From Brachycybe producta (taxonomy: Eukaryota; Arthropoda; Diplopoda; Playtdesmida; Andrognathidae), in contig JAUPFP010000045.1 in assembly GCA_036925085.1 (NCBI GenBank), positions 558,001 to 622,000 on the forward strand: a stretch of 64,000 nucleotides of DNA. Direction: 5' to 3'. Below the pieces are notes generated by a model that was not told where the DNA came from, ran no database searches, and saw only the letters and a list, made by a program, of their open reading frames with translations. Of the stretch, positions 21,001 to 29,982 are shown piece by piece. Numbering within the stretch: the stretch's first letter is position 1; every line of letters starts with the position of its first letter. Made by a program: the position numbers and the translations under genes.

Positions 21001-23279
21001 TAGTTGAGATTAATTTATTAAAAATGTAGGAAGAACCTAGAAATAATAATAATCATGAGTTTTATGCTTCGTAGTTTTAATTTTAAACGAATATAATTAA
21101 AGATCGAGGGGAAACATTAAGGGAGAATTTTTTTTATTGAAGCAAAAGTTTTACAAAACTCTGTTTATTTTACATTTCAAAAGAGCAACACTAAAGTGAA
21201 ATTGAAAGTGTGTCAGAAACTAGAATGGGTAGATGAATCATTTAATAAAATTTTCATGTTGTCTTTTGAAATAAATGTTTTATTTACAAAAATTAAAAAA
21301 AAATATCATCTGCTTGAAGTTGAATCAAATTCAAACTCACATAAAAAAAGTTATTTTAAAAGATATACCTCATGACAATTAAGCGAAGGAGCTAACCCTT
21401 CTAGTTTCTAAAACACTTTCAAGTTTCTATATATTTTACGCCTGAAATACAGAAATAATCAGAGTTCGAGAGGCGTTTATTTACACTTTAAAAACCACCT
21501 TATCCCGAAATCAGAAAAAAAGTGATTAAAAAGCAATTGCATTTTTCATTAGGAAAGGTAATTACTGATTACAGTTAGAAATTACAAGGTTTCAAAATTT
21601 ATATAAATTTAAATGAATAAATGAACCGCTTTTTTTCTCAAGGTCAACTATACGTTTCACACTCCCCATCCAAGAACCCCATTGATATTAAATTGGAGAG
21701 GGGAAAAGGTTGGAAAGTGTAGGGGGGGTGAGAGAAACGTGGAGGGGGAAAAAGTGGGAGGGGGTGACTGAAATTGAAATGAAAGGAGTAAAAAAAGGAA
21801 AAACGACGCGCATGCGCACACCAGAGAAAATGAAAAACTCAATTTTCTCTTTAAAATATAAAAGTGGAGGGGATAATAGTAGCAAAATTAAACTAGACTT
21901 TATCACGGGCAACTGTGCCCAGCATTAGAATTTATTTTGCTCAGCCCTTTTATGAACGTTATCAATTTCTAATTGAGTTTGTTACTTGGTCTGACGTCAT
22001 AAAAGGGCGGAGCAAAAGATATTCTAATGCTGGGCACAATTGCCTGTGAATTTTGCTCCCGTCATTTATGACGGGTTACCCCACTAGTAATATAATATTA
22101 ACGCAATTTAATTATATTATTTTAATTTATTATAATATACATTATATACATGTATATTAATATAATTATTATATTTAAATAATTGTATTAATTGTAATAA
22201 TTTTTCTGTTTGTTTGTTTGTTTGATTTAGGATCTCACGACATTTATTCGATGAGAGATATGAGAGATGCTTTGGGAGCTCTCGGTCCTGTCGATGGTCC
22301 GAATCCGGAACTTAACAACTTAACTTGTTCTATGACGGTGGTGGACGAAAGTGACATCGTATTTTTAACAAGTGATGGCATTTCGGATAACTTCGATCCG
22401 GTGGTCGGTAAGTTTGCTCTTCCGAGAGAGGACAATAATAATCGAAGCACACCATCCTCATCATCATCGTCATCGATGACGACGACGAATGGACCACCGC
22501 AAACTCAAACTAATAACAAACAGAGTGGTGGTGGACAACGTCATGGTCAAGTCACCGAAGATTCTTCTTCGGTTGCGTCCGTAACGTCTTCCAGTGGTGG
22601 ACCACCGCCACCACCTCCGACAATTTCGAGTTCCACGAATGTGGCTCCACCTACACTTGCACCTCCTCCATTACTGCCAACACCATTCGATTTTGGATTA
22701 CCAACTGTTGAAGCTCATCAACGACATGCTCTAACTCTGCTCAGAATGGAGGATCTGCTCAATAACGGAGTGACCGAAGGCGATGCTCCATGTACGGACG
22801 CAAAACAATTATGTGATGCTCTAATCGACTTCGCTTATAAGTTGACTGTGGCCAAACGACGTATTCTAGAAGATCCTGATCTGTACGTAACAGGAGAAGA
22901 ATACATAAGTGCCACGGAACAGAAAAAAAAGAGACGAAGATTGGGCGAGAAATTGGCCATGGTGCCAGGAAAACTGGACCATGCCTCTGTCGTAGCTTAT
23001 CAAGTGGGTCGGTGGCCTACGACATCTTACGATGAATGCGACTTTGATGGTCAAACGATGACGGACGTTGTCGAAATGGACAGTACGAAAACGGAACCTG
23101 TCGTACGTACGGAAATGTCGACGTGCAATTCGGAATTTCAGTTTACGAGCTGCGGTGGAGCCGGTAGCAACAAAGAGAATTTGAGTCCGAATCCGAAACC
23201 AAAAACGATATCGTCACTTTCTTTGGTTTGTCACAGGTCTCTGGGAAGAGAATCTTCGCAGAAAGAGTCTTTGGTCTGA
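11512..23279 (+). CDS. PP2C-like (PPM) phosphatase-domain protein, 3' part, five exons
   Basis: Joining 11512-12080, 12826-12978, 13054-13235, 18959-19160 and 22231-23279 gives 718 residues and TGA, with intron phases 1, 1, 0 and 1 all matching. The 5' end is missing: the first exon opens in phase 2 after a TTTTCTTCTTCAG acceptor. The order matches the CG9801-type PP2C-like proteins of insects (established family, recalled). Seen motifs: GEPIADAF, LADGVNWG (D264), TTLC, NVGDS (D352), SDGISDN (D418) and LDHASVV (D619). These correspond to PP2C metal-site strands, but DGHGG has become DGVNWG and the usual R-x-x-M-E-D start is missing, so activity is uncertain. PolyQ, polyG, polyS and polyP tracts suggest long disordered regions. 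A cytosolic Mg/Mn-dependent Ser/Thr phosphatase or pseudophosphatase is the best inference. Confidence 0.88.
12250..12725. repeat. Family D elements filling intron 12081-12825
   Basis: A right arm (GAAAATACTCTGAACTG... CATTCTAGTTTCTAAAACAC) is followed by a left arm (GTATGTTAGAAACTAGAAGG) and another right arm ending CAGCTGTTTAG. This looks like one element plus an extra half. Confidence 0.75.
12826..12978 (+). CDS. PP2C-like gene, second exon found
   Basis: Begins after TTTGTTTAG and encodes VLFLEGNEDDFKRLENKEV then NWNRSHPRAFGCATTLYE and NRNA. This is the segment just before the catalytic domain proper. Ends GCTG|GTACGT, phase 1. Confidence 0.9.
13054..13235 (+). CDS. PP2C-like gene, third exon found (metal-site DG)
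   Basis: Begins after CGATCACAG; encodes GEPIADAFAICARDNN, ILVLADGVNWGEKSC and CAVHGCVDYINKTMFESRD. D264-G265 is the counterpart of the PP2C DGH motif. Ends with a strong donor AAAG|GTAAGA, phase 0. The 75-bp intron before it has no stop in frame, so its retention would add 25 residues. Confidence 0.93.
13290..13740. repeat. Degenerate short repeats of GTCCCAT type
   Basis: Words such as GGTCCCACAAG, AAGTCCCATTGG, GACCCATGGG and ATCCCATC recur every 20-40 bp. A 28-bp unit around AGTTCCAATAGTTCTATGAG repeats about three times at 13508-13575. The 77-codon frame here is repeat-driven. Intronic. Confidence 0.55.
13765..13925 (-). repeat. tRNA-derived SINE, truncated copy
   Basis: On the minus strand TTGGCGTAGTGGTTAGTGTC looks like an A box, followed by CTCAGGCTATCAGCC; the B-box side is degraded. 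Shares the upstream AAGAAAA... AGGTCTAAAAAGTAAG part with copies at 44.6 and 62.3 kb. Confidence 0.7.
13926..15442. other. Intron, no repeat family recognised
   Basis: AT-rich, with a short GA run at 14203-14218, TTATTATTATT at about 14410 and ATATATATAT at about 14890. No protein-like frame above chance. Confidence 0.5.
15443..15485. other. Perfect 20-bp hairpin with 3-nt loop
   Basis: GAGTACTCTGAAATAATGTT (15443-15462), TTT, then its exact complement (15466-15485). It is intronic and not part of a recognised family. Confidence 0.9.
15486..16904. other. Intron, no feature recognised
   Basis: AT-rich, with many AAATAAA-like words and short frames of K/F/I composition. Confidence 0.5.
16905..17480. 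repeat. Family E element with nested Q
   Basis: Contains CTTCTGGCTTGTCAATCCTG, CAATTCTGGCTTGTCAATATT, and at the right GCTAGAATTGATCG...ACCCAGCTTTTAGC. Family E ends elsewhere read GGGTACAGACGATC / GATCGTCTGTACCCAGC. The Q element (next entry) interrupts it. Confidence 0.65.
16981..17192. repeat. Family Q MITE, complete
   Basis: TTAAGGCCAGCTCTAGACGT and AACGTTTAACTGCGCAA at the left mirror TTGCGCAGTTAAACGTTACG and GGCCGGCCTAA at the right. TATG on both sides is a possible short target duplication. Confidence 0.8.
17500..17705. repeat. Family E fragment
   Basis: GAATTGACATGCCAGAATTG then ATCGTCTAAACCCATCTTAA is a diverged family E right end. The left end is not clear. Confidence 0.5.
17706..18250. 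other. Intron, no feature recognised
   Basis: Ordinary AT-rich intron sequence; CAGTCAGTCAGT at about 17941 is a short simple repeat. Confidence 0.5.
18257..18918. repeat. Family D element(s), complete and partial
   Basis: Starts AATAAGATGTTTTATGAACA-GCTG, has two left arms (AAAACTAGAACAGGTAACTG and AGAAACTAGAAACGGGTAGC), then right arms (CTCTTCTAGTTTCTAAAAC, CCCTTCTAGTTTCTAAAGC). It ends CACACTTTAAAACCTAATAA, 40 bp before an exon. Confidence 0.75.
18959..19160 (+). CDS. PP2C-like gene, fourth exon found (NVGDS motif)
   Basis: After TTTGTTGAAG, phase 0: DVFLVLLRSLFAAHNLILQE, then DGMLTTLCVAFVCPLAD and YVVCTCNVGDSLAYVFSKS. TTLC and NVGDS are the central PP2C strands. Donor CAAG|GTGAAA, phase 1. 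It is separated from the previous exon by a 5.7-kb intron full of repeats. Confidence 0.92.
19445..19825. repeat. Family D subfamily with different ends
   Basis: Ends AAGGTGGCTGAATAGATATT and AATATCTATGAAGCCACCTT form terminal inverted repeats. The core carries AGAAACTAGAATAG and TTTCAAAATAAACTTTTTAT as in D. Confidence 0.75.
19857..20240 (+). repeat. 32-bp AT-only tandem array
   Basis: Unit AATTAAATTCATAATTAATC plus AAAATTAATTAA, with a T/G variant at one base (TTCATAA or TTCAGAA). About nine good units, then degenerate ones. The TTAATTAA-rich unit is self-complementary in part. Confidence 0.9.
20241..20350. repeat. Family D end fragment
   Basis: GAGTTCGAAAATTAGCTG-TTTATAAACGATCTTAA is a D outer end. 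ACTCTTCTAGTTTCAAG suggests part of an arm. Confidence 0.55.
20536..20939. promoter_or_regulatory. Cluster of X-box and CRE motifs in last intron
   Basis: Two perfect CREs TGACGTCA (20536-20543, 20674-20681) and three RFX-type X-boxes: GTTGCCTAGCAAC (20646-20658), the weaker GTTTCTATGGAAAC (20694-20707) and the perfect palindrome GGTTACCATGGTAACC (20924-20939). RFX factors bind GTNRCC-N-GYAAC palindromes (established). None lies in a recognised MITE. This may be an intronic enhancer or alternative promoter (inference). Confidence 0.45.
21125..21503. repeat. Family D element
   Basis: Left arm GTGTGTCAGAAACTAGAATG, short core, right arm AACCCTTCTAGTTTCTAAAA, ending GTTCGAGAGGCGTTTATTTA. Internally shortened. 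Confidence 0.75.
21504..21905. other. Intron, purine-rich block
   Basis: 21690-21880 is strongly purine-rich on the + strand (GGAGAGGGGAAAAGG, GGAGGGGGAAAAAG). Open frames on both strands are compositional. No family recognised. Confidence 0.5.
21906..22047. repeat. MITE family B copy, short
   Basis: CGGGCAACTGTGCCCAGC to GCTGGGCACAATTGCCTG; the middle is reduced to ATCAATTTCTAATTGAG and GTCTGACGTCATAAAAGGG. It is in the last intron, about 180 bp before the acceptor. Confidence 0.85.
22231..23279 (+). CDS. PP2C-like gene, last exon
   Basis: After TTTGATTTAG. SHDIYSMRDMRDALGALGPV leads to SMTVVDESDIVFLTSDGISD. About 100 residues of polyS, Q/N, polyP and T follow, then a helical segment (HQRHALTLLRMEDLL... 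ALIDFAYKLTVAKRRILED), a basic KKKRRR stretch that could be a nuclear signal, and GKLDHASVVAYQVGRW, the final PP2C strand. The tail of about 90 residues is unstructured. TGA at 23277-23279. Confidence 0.93.
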
Positions 23280-23428
23280 GGCTACTGTGGTGGACCCCTT
23301 GGAGGAGAGTTTGCTTTTCTTTTTTAGAATTAACGATTTTTCTCTTCCTTCGTAACGTTATTTAGGATTAAGGATGTTTGTTTTCTTATTTTTGTCGGTT
23401 GAAATTTTATGTTTGTGATTGTATTTTA
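23280..23428 (+). other. Likely 3' UTR of the PP2C-like gene
   Basis: T-rich sequence directly after the stop and before a pogo-like element. No AATAAA is present, so the polyadenylation site is unknown. Confidence 0.4.
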
Positions 23429-24129
23429 CAGTCATATACCTCGTTTAACGATATGGAGTCGATGTAAATTGAAAGGCGGCGCCATAGCCATAACTTGGGC
23501 GGGGCGAGTGAGGCGTCTGCCTCGAGCGCAAAGCTTAGAGGCGCAAAATAACTAGAATGATAATACTAAAGGGGCGCCAGTTGCCCATCTTGGTATCTGG
23601 CGTCATTTGCTTCAGGCGCAAAATTAGCTATAGTTACAGTTCTGAGCGGCGCATCTGTACAAAGCTATAATGTGGTTCACAGACGAGCGACTTTTAACGG
23701 TTGAGTTGGACTGTAAAAAGTGGTTAAAATGGCTGTTCTGTGGTTGACAATGTATTGCAGTGGCAAGCGTCTGTATGTGTACTTACAAACGGCTTCTCGA
23801 TCACTGACGGACTGCAGTCGATTCTGTTTCTGTCGTCTGTTACGACCACTTTTTGCGATTCATTTAAAGGTGGCAGCGGGTAGAACCGAGATGAATCTAC
23901 TCTTGTTTGGAACCAGTTCTTATTAGTTCGACCTCTATCATTTCTAGTAGTTGGCGAAACGGTTCTATCAGTTCCGAACCATTGACATCTCTAGAATCTA
24001 GATTCATTCAACTACACTGGGACGACTTTCCAACCACAGGCAGTCGACTCTATTAGTCGGTTTCAGCTACTAACTACGTTATAGAGAGGTATATCGTTCT
24101 CAGAGGCAACGTTAAGCGAGGTATGACTG
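23429..24129. repeat. Pogo/Tigger-like element (family P)
   Basis: CAGTCATATACCTCGTTTAA at the left and GTTAAGCGAGGTATGACTG at the right, flanked by TA. Tigger/pogo elements typically begin CAGNCATACCTCG and duplicate TA (established). The 701-bp body has no transposase. It carries foreign repeat pieces: a GGCGCAAAAT-type segment (23.48-23.64 kb) and a family S part (24.00-24.06 kb). Confidence 0.75.
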
Positions 24130-24274
24130 TATTCGCTTTCATTCCAGTTTTCAGATTTCGTACTTTTTTCATCTTTCGTTTTTTTTTCTCTCGGCAGTAA
24201 CCAACACTTTTGTGGTCAACGTTGAAACCCTTTTTATCGTTAAAGTATTATTGAATTTAGTCGATTTGTGGTGT

Positions 24275-24410
24275 TAGAGTTGTACCTCGCTTAACGATAC
24301 AGATGCGTTCCTGAAAATCTAAACAAAACTTCATCGGAGATATAAAAGCAAAATCAATTATGGTATAACAAGGTGTCGTTCTCAGAGGTAACGTTAAGCG
24401 AGGTATGACT
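24275..24410. repeat. Short pogo/Tigger-like MITE (family P)
   Basis: TTGTACCTCGCTTAACGATA to GTTAAGCGAGGTATGACTG. The right end is identical to the element just upstream; the left tip is eroded. Followed by TA. Confidence 0.75.
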
Positions 24411-24514
24411 GTACTTCTATATATGTTTAGAAGTGTATTTACCACTGACATTTTAACAATGTCATTTTGCTTCTTTAAATAATTTCTTCTTTTCGTTATT
24501 TCAGATGTTTTTTA

Positions 24515-24880
24515 AAGTGTTTAACAAGCCTCGAACTCTGGTAATTCTGTTCATGCAGAAAAGCAAAATGAAAAGAAACTTGAATATGTTTTAGAAACTA
24601 GAAGGGTATCTCAATCACTCAAAGGGGTAATTTTGTGTTGATATTTTTTTTTTTAAATAAACTTTTTTTTTGTCTTGGTTTGAAAATTTTTTGCAATTTT
24701 TATTTTATAAAAAGTTTATTTTGAAAGATTTTAACATGAAAATACTATTAAGGGATACAGCTACCCTTTCTAGTCTCTAAAACATTTTGAATTTCATCTT
24801 TAGTGTTGCGCTCTTCTGAAACGCAGAATAATATTGAGTTCAAAAATCAGCTGTTCGTAAAATTATCTTAATAAATTAAA
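24515..24880. repeat. Family D element
   Basis: CCTCGAACTCTGGTAATTCT, left arm TTTTAGAAACTAGAAGGGTA, right arm CTACCCTTTCTAGTCTCTAA, end AAAAATCAGCTGTTCGTAAA. Confidence 0.8.
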
Positions 24881-24929
24881 TAGCTGATAAATAATTGTTG
24901 AGTTGAGCAGATTAAAGAGACTTATCACA

Positions 24930-25135
24930 TGAACCACTTTTTGTGGTCGAGTTAGACTGCAACATCTAGTCGGCTTGTCATCAAAACCGACCACTCGATT
25001 CGAATTTTCTTTTTGCAGTTCATTCAACAACACTAGGACCCATTTTCCAACCACCGCATGTTTACTCGAGTGGTCGGTTTTGGCGACATGCCGACTACAT
25101 TTTTCAGTCAAACCGACGACGAACTCGAACTCCGA
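24930..25135. repeat. Family S MITE
   Basis: GAACCACTTTTTGTGGTCG and GTTAGACTGCAACATCTAGT on the left. The right side has TGGTCGGTTTTGGCG, CGACTACATTTTTCAGTC and CCGACGACGAACTCG in inverted order. A part recurs at 24000-24060. Confidence 0.6.
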
Positions 25136-25205
25136 AAGTAGTTTATTGTGAAAAGTGTCTTAACTAGATTACATTAGACTCAGGTTTATAAATAACATAC
25201 ATAAT

Positions 25206-25520
25206 TACTAGATCTCTGATTTTTATGCAAAATATAAGCAAAATATTTCTCAATCTGTGGCCCAATTGTGAAGTAATAATCATTAAATAGCAACTGTAAT
25301 TATGCTTTTTCTAATCAAAATGGCTGATTAGAGGCTAGATGTCTAGTTATTATAAGTTGTCAACTAGAAAGTTATAGCCTCTAATTAGTGTTTTTGATTG
25401 AAAAAAAAATCATAAATGTTGGTTGATCTAAATGTGGAATTATTACTTCACAATTGGCTCTTGAGCCACTGATTGAGAAACATTTGAATGATAATATTGC
25501 ATAAAAATCCGAGCCCTAAT
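25206..25520. repeat. Family L MITE, copy 1
   Basis: CTCTGATTTTTATGCAA to TTGCATAAAAATCCGAGCCC form the ends. Inside, AGAGGCTAGATGTCTAG is followed by an inverted TAGCCTCTAATTAG, plus TCAATCTGTGGCCCAATTGT and its complement. Copy 2 is at 57003. Confidence 0.85.
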
Positions 25521-25834
25521 AATTAATCATAACTCATTATACCTGACTTAAATGGGGAATCATTCCAATGAAATTTATTAGTATTCACATTTTTGGGGGG
25601 AGTTTATTAAAATTTTTGCTCAAAACAATTCAATTCGACATTTTTATTTTCGAATTTATTTTGTTTTTCACTTTCGAATTCCCCCCTGCCCTCCCCCAAC
25701 ACATTAATAACACATTTATTTATGTCACATATCGATAAATGACATCATTTGTGCCATTAAAAATGAATGCCGTAAAAATTAAAAGCTGCATTTTGAAGCT
25801 ATTTAAAAATATCTGTTTTTAAATGGTAAAAATA

Positions 25835-26445
25835 ATTAGGCTTTTTGTAATCAAAGAGGCTGGTTAGAGGCTAGAACTAACCTACAACTGAGGCTTGCTT
25901 CATATAGATCACTTTGTGGCATTACGAAATAGTTGACATGGCTTGCTTCACACGGTCTACCATTGAAAACAATGGCCTGATATCAGTACAGGTGTGATCA
26001 TCTGTGACAAACACGCGGTGGCCACTTGTGGTCGGACTTAACCACTCGTCGTCACTATGGTGTAAAAAAAACCCGGTGGTGGTGGCTCGCGTGAACACTA
26101 TGTAATCAATGGTCTGCTAAAAACGACCACTTTATTTTGCGCTACTTTTTGTGGTGCTACAAAATGGTTTACTCGCGGCTTGCTTCACACGGACCATTAT
26201 TGAAAACATTGGCCTGATATTAGTATGGGCCACCTACCAACAAGCGGTGGTCGCCACTTGTGGCTAGACTCAACCACTCATCGCCACTGTGGTGCAAAAA
26301 CTCGCGTGAACCCAATGGTCTGCTAAAAACGAACACTTTATGTGGCGATACAAAGTGGTTCGTGTGTAGTATGCTTAATTTAGCTTTATATTTTAATATT
26401 ATAAAAGAGACACTAGCCTCTAACTAGCCTCTTTGATTATAAAAA
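25835..26445. repeat. Inverted repeat T enclosing two family K units
   Basis: ATCAAAGAGGCTGGTTAGAGG (25853) mirrors CCTCTAACTAGCCTCTTTGAT (about 26440). Between them, at about 25905-26375, family K occurs twice in tandem (unit about 245 bp; markers GGCTTGCTTCACACGG, CAACCACTCATCGCCACTG, CAATGGTCTGCTAAAAACGA). Confidence 0.75.
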
Positions 26446-26469
26446 GCACAATTCTTTTTGCTTTTAATG

Positions 26470-27061
26470 ATAATATTACACATCGTTTTTTTATATTGAT
26501 TTTAGTGTTTATTTGAAAGTTTTGTTTTCTTGAAATTTTTTTAATTACATTTTTTTTATAATTTTTTTTGTACTTGTATAATTTTAATTGTTGTTGTTTT
26601 GGTGGTTAATTAATAATTATGAAAACGAGGTTGGGAATTATAATTGGTCTTCGAATGTATAAAATATAATTGAAAAGAGAGAATGTTAAAAAAAATATAC
26701 CATCTTTTTTGCGTGCCTTTTTATAAAAGAAAGAAAAAGTTTGTTCATAATTAATATTATAAATGATTAAGGCTATTATTAGTAACATTAATTAATTTGT
26801 AATCTGTGCAATGGAAATGAATGTAATGGATCTGTATTTTAAGACAACGAAAGAAAAAAAAAGTGGCTTAAAAGAAGTTTTTCAGAAATTGAGGTACAAA
26901 ATTATGTTTTCTCCTACAGGTGTATCTTTTTATCTTCTTTATATGTTCGTTTAGTTTAAAATTTTTTTTGATTAAATGCTAAATATTTTATTTGAATAAT
27001 TTGATTGTGAATTATTATTTATTAGAAAATCCGTTGTGCAATTTGCACAGAAGGAAAATGA
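26470..27061. other. No gene seen; very AT-rich
   Basis: Poly-T and ATTAAT-rich sequence with no repeat family recognised. Confidence 0.5.
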
Positions 27062-27358
27062 CATTTAACTGGTTTTAAAGTGTAAATGCGTATCGAATTC
27101 GGATTAATTCTGTCTTTTATTAGCAAAATTAAAGAGAAACTAGAAAGTGTTTTAGAAACTAGAATGGTAGCTAAATCAATTAAGGCTATTTTCACATTGA
27201 TATCTTTTAAAATAAGCTTTTTATGTGAGTTTGAAAATAACTCAACTTTTAACTATTTTTAATTGAAGAATTTATTAGCTTATTTTGAAAGATATCAATA
27301 TAAAAAAAACACTTAAGTGATTGAGCTACTCTTCTAGTTTTTAAAGCACTTTCTAGAT
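27062..27358. repeat. Family D element, right end lost
   Basis: GTTTTAAAGTGTAAATGCG at the left end, arm GTTTTAGAAACTAGAATGGT, right arm GCTACTCTTCTAGTTTTTAA, then truncated at about 27358. Confidence 0.75.
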
Positions 27359-27689
27359 CGATTGTTATAATTTCACAATAAAAAATATAAATTACAACTT
27401 GATACTTTAATATAGTAAAACTTAAATGCATAATATTAATATAGAATCACATGTAAATCGTCTGCTACGAGACAAACAAAAATGGACGCTAATGCCTACC
27501 TGTATAAAAAGAACCTTGTAAACGTCCTCTTGTAGCTGCTGCCATCTAGTGTCAGAAACATAATTTAATAAAATTATTATTATATTACTTTCATAACCAC
27601 TAGATAGCAGTAGTGACTGTGTTTTTTTTATATTTCGACACTAGAGGGCGTTTTAGATGTAAAAAAAATTGACGCCAGTTTGTTCCGTA

Positions 27690-28317
27690 CATTCGTTGAG
27701 TTGTGTTGTTGTTTATTAAGCTCCACCGGCGCCATTATTATTCTTGTTCGTTTCTTCGAAGGTTTGATGTGTAATTTTATCGAGAGATTTCGCGGTTACT
27801 TGCATAGGATATTAATGCGATAATGACTTTATGCATTCGGTTTAGGAGTACGGTGACAAAATAGACGAAAGTAAAAAAGAGTTCTTTATTTTTGGGAGCC
27901 GCTTAGTTTTTATTTTCCTTTCCGCGCGCCTCTTTCCTTAATCCTTGGCGCCCTTTACTGAGCGCGCCTTCCTTTTTTTCTTTTCTCCCGTCACATCAAA
28001 GCAATGAGTTGATCAGGAGGATCGTTTTTCGAGCGCCACTGAAAGATGATGCCGTGAAATTGTTTTTTTTTTTTACGTTGTTGTTTATTGAGATGTACTG
28101 TCGGTAACTACATCGGTAACTTAACGACTCGTGTGTAAGGTAGGTTAACATTTTTATTTCTTAATTATATTATCGAGAGAGAGAGAGAGAGAGGGGGGGG
28201 GGGGAGGTCGTGAGTGATTCTTGGGCGCAGGGAGAAAGGGGGGGATTGGAGTGAGGTGAGGGTGGGTCGTTGTTGTTTCGAAGTCGGAGGCCGGCATCTT
28301 AAGCCGTCGAGTTCATC
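27690..28317 (+). promoter_or_regulatory. Candidate promoter / 5' UTR of a downstream gene
   Basis: This stretch is richer in CpG than its surroundings (CACCGGCGCC, CCGCGCGCC, GAGCGCGCC, GAGCGCCACTG) and has no MITE. There are donor-like sites at TTCGAAG|GTTTGA (27762) and GTGTAAG|GTAGGT (about 28140). It contains (GA)n then a G run at 28180-28203. CpG enrichment and lack of repeats make a promoter plausible; no TATA box or initiator is convincing. Confidence 0.3.
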
Positions 28318-28335
28318 ATGTCTTTGACAGTAATA
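28318..28335 (+). CDS. Candidate first coding exon (MSLTVI)
   Basis: ATG with A at -3 encodes six codons, MSLTVI, ending at a consensus donor ATA|GTAAGTA, phase 0. It fits a short first coding exon after the CpG-richer stretch. Evidence is only the start context and donor. Confidence 0.28.
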
Positions 28336-28429
28336 GTAAGTACGAAAGTGACCATGTTAGAGAGTAGAGAACTCTTATAAGTTGGTCTTGTTGGAGAGTT
28401 TCAATTTGCAGCCACGTATAGCCTCTAAT

Positions 28430-28930
28430 CTAAGGCTGTTGAAGGTGTTATTAAAGGTTGCGCCGTAAGCGCGAAATAAGGTGAAAAGCTGCACACATAG
28501 AGGCTATAAGCGGCTCCTAATCGAAAGAATAACCGAGAGAGTAGCTCGAAGTATAGATGGTATTGGTATTACTTGAGAGTATCTCTTGTTAGAGGCTATT
28601 ACTGTATGAACAACCAATAGCCTCTTAGAATATTATCGGAGGCTTTGGAACGGCTTTGCAGCATTCTGTTAGAGAATTGTGACGTCGATGAAACCTGCGT
28701 TGAGGTTAGGAAAAGAGGTACATTGACTTATATAATAGGTTGTTATCTTTATGAAGTGGATTCTTTCATTTTGTATTTGTGGGGGAGTTACGTTTTGAAG
28801 GTGTTTTTTTTTCTTAAAGAAATTCTTTCGATTAACAGCCGTTTAGCCTCTATGCAGGTCATTTTGAAGATTGTAAAGTATTTTTGCCTTATTTCGCGAC
28901 TTAGTCGCGAAGCTCGGAGGCTAATAGCTG
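28430..28930. repeat. Diverged inverted pair around candidate exon
   Basis: GCGCGAAATAAGGTGAAAAG with ATAGAGGCTA (28465-28510) mirrors TAGCCTCTATG and TTGCCTTATTTCGCG (28846-28905). Could be an old MITE covering the interval. Confidence 0.4.
28621..28704 (+). CDS. Candidate second exon of the same gene
   Basis: After CAACCAATAG (weak acceptor, little pyrimidine tract), phase 0, it reads PLRILSEALERLCSILLENC then DVDETCVE, amphipathic and protein-like. It ends at GAG|GTTAGG or, 13 bases later in phase 1, at AGAG|GTACAT. No homology recognised and no later exon found. The surroundings contain AGAGGCTA-type repeats, so chance is a real possibility. Confidence 0.25.
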
Positions 28931-28939
28931 AAAATTGAA

Positions 28940-29822
28940 AGAAAAAACTCCCGTTTTATTTTAATAATCTTCACGTATTGGTGGTTTTTTTTTGTGTTCA
29001 GATTGTAATAATTAATAAACATTCCTTAGAATCGTAAAAAGTACATAAATTTGTTTATTCGAAACTGTTTTCGAGCTACAAACCTACAAAAACAAGGAGA
29101 GATTTTTATTTTTGAAAAAAGTTTTATTAGGTTGAAGGTCGACCAAAGGTCGTTTCTAATGGAAAATCTAAAAGAGGGGAGGTTAATAGTATGCTTTGAG
29201 GTGAAAGGTGATACAAGGGGTTTCAGATTGGCACACAAAAAAAACACCTCAATTCACTTTTACGTCCGGACCCCTCTTATTATTAGGAAAGTTTACAGAG
29301 AGGTAGAGGGTGGGGGGGGGGAAACATTGAGGGGTTGGGGTAACATTGAGGGGTTGGGGTGGGGGAGGCTAGGGTGTTCGTGCGTGTCGAATCAGACTCG
29401 AATGATAACTTCTTAAATATCTTTTTTTTTAGTTGAAATTGGGAACAACAACAGTTGTAATTTGTGTTTTATTTTGAGGCTAAATTGCAAGAAAAATAAT
29501 TTTTTGGGGGGGGGGGAGAGAGAAGGGATGGAATCCATTTCTCTTGTTTGTTTTTTTCGTAATATTTTATAAGATCGACTTTAGTGACATCTGGTGGGCC
29601 TTTTTTTTAGGTTGGGGGATAGTGGGTGCGTTTTTTTTTATTAATCGAGCGTGACCAACTGTAAAGTTCACTTGTCGTTTCATTTTGTCTCCAAAAAAAA
29701 AAACCTTTTGGTTTTTGAAAACATTTTCTTTAGTGTCCAATTTGGAGAGAAAAAAGGTGACCAATCTTTGGCTCGCGAGCCATCTTAAGATTTTTAGTTG
29801 GCGATTTATTAGTGCCAAATGG
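28940..29822. other. No gene seen; G-rich blocks
   Basis: GGTGGGGGGGGGG and TGAGGGGTTGGGG twice (29305-29370), a run of 10 G at about 29508, and poly-A/T. Two overlapping open frames at 29.03-29.42 kb show no domain. Confidence 0.5.
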
Positions 29823-29968
29823 ACAGGCAAGTGTGCCGAGAACTAAAATTTCGTTTGAACCGCCCTTTTATGTAATCAGACCAAGTAACAAACCAATTAG
29901 AAATTGATGGCGCTCATAAAAAGGCGGCGGGGCAAGCAAAATTTTAGTGCTGGGCACACTTGCCTGTA
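29823..29968. repeat. MITE family B copy
   Basis: CAGGCAAGTGTGCCGAGAAC to GCTGGGCACACTTGCCTG. The left-inner part is deleted. Directly abuts the next tandem array. Confidence 0.85.
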
Positions 29969-29982
29969 TAAATTCAACAAAA

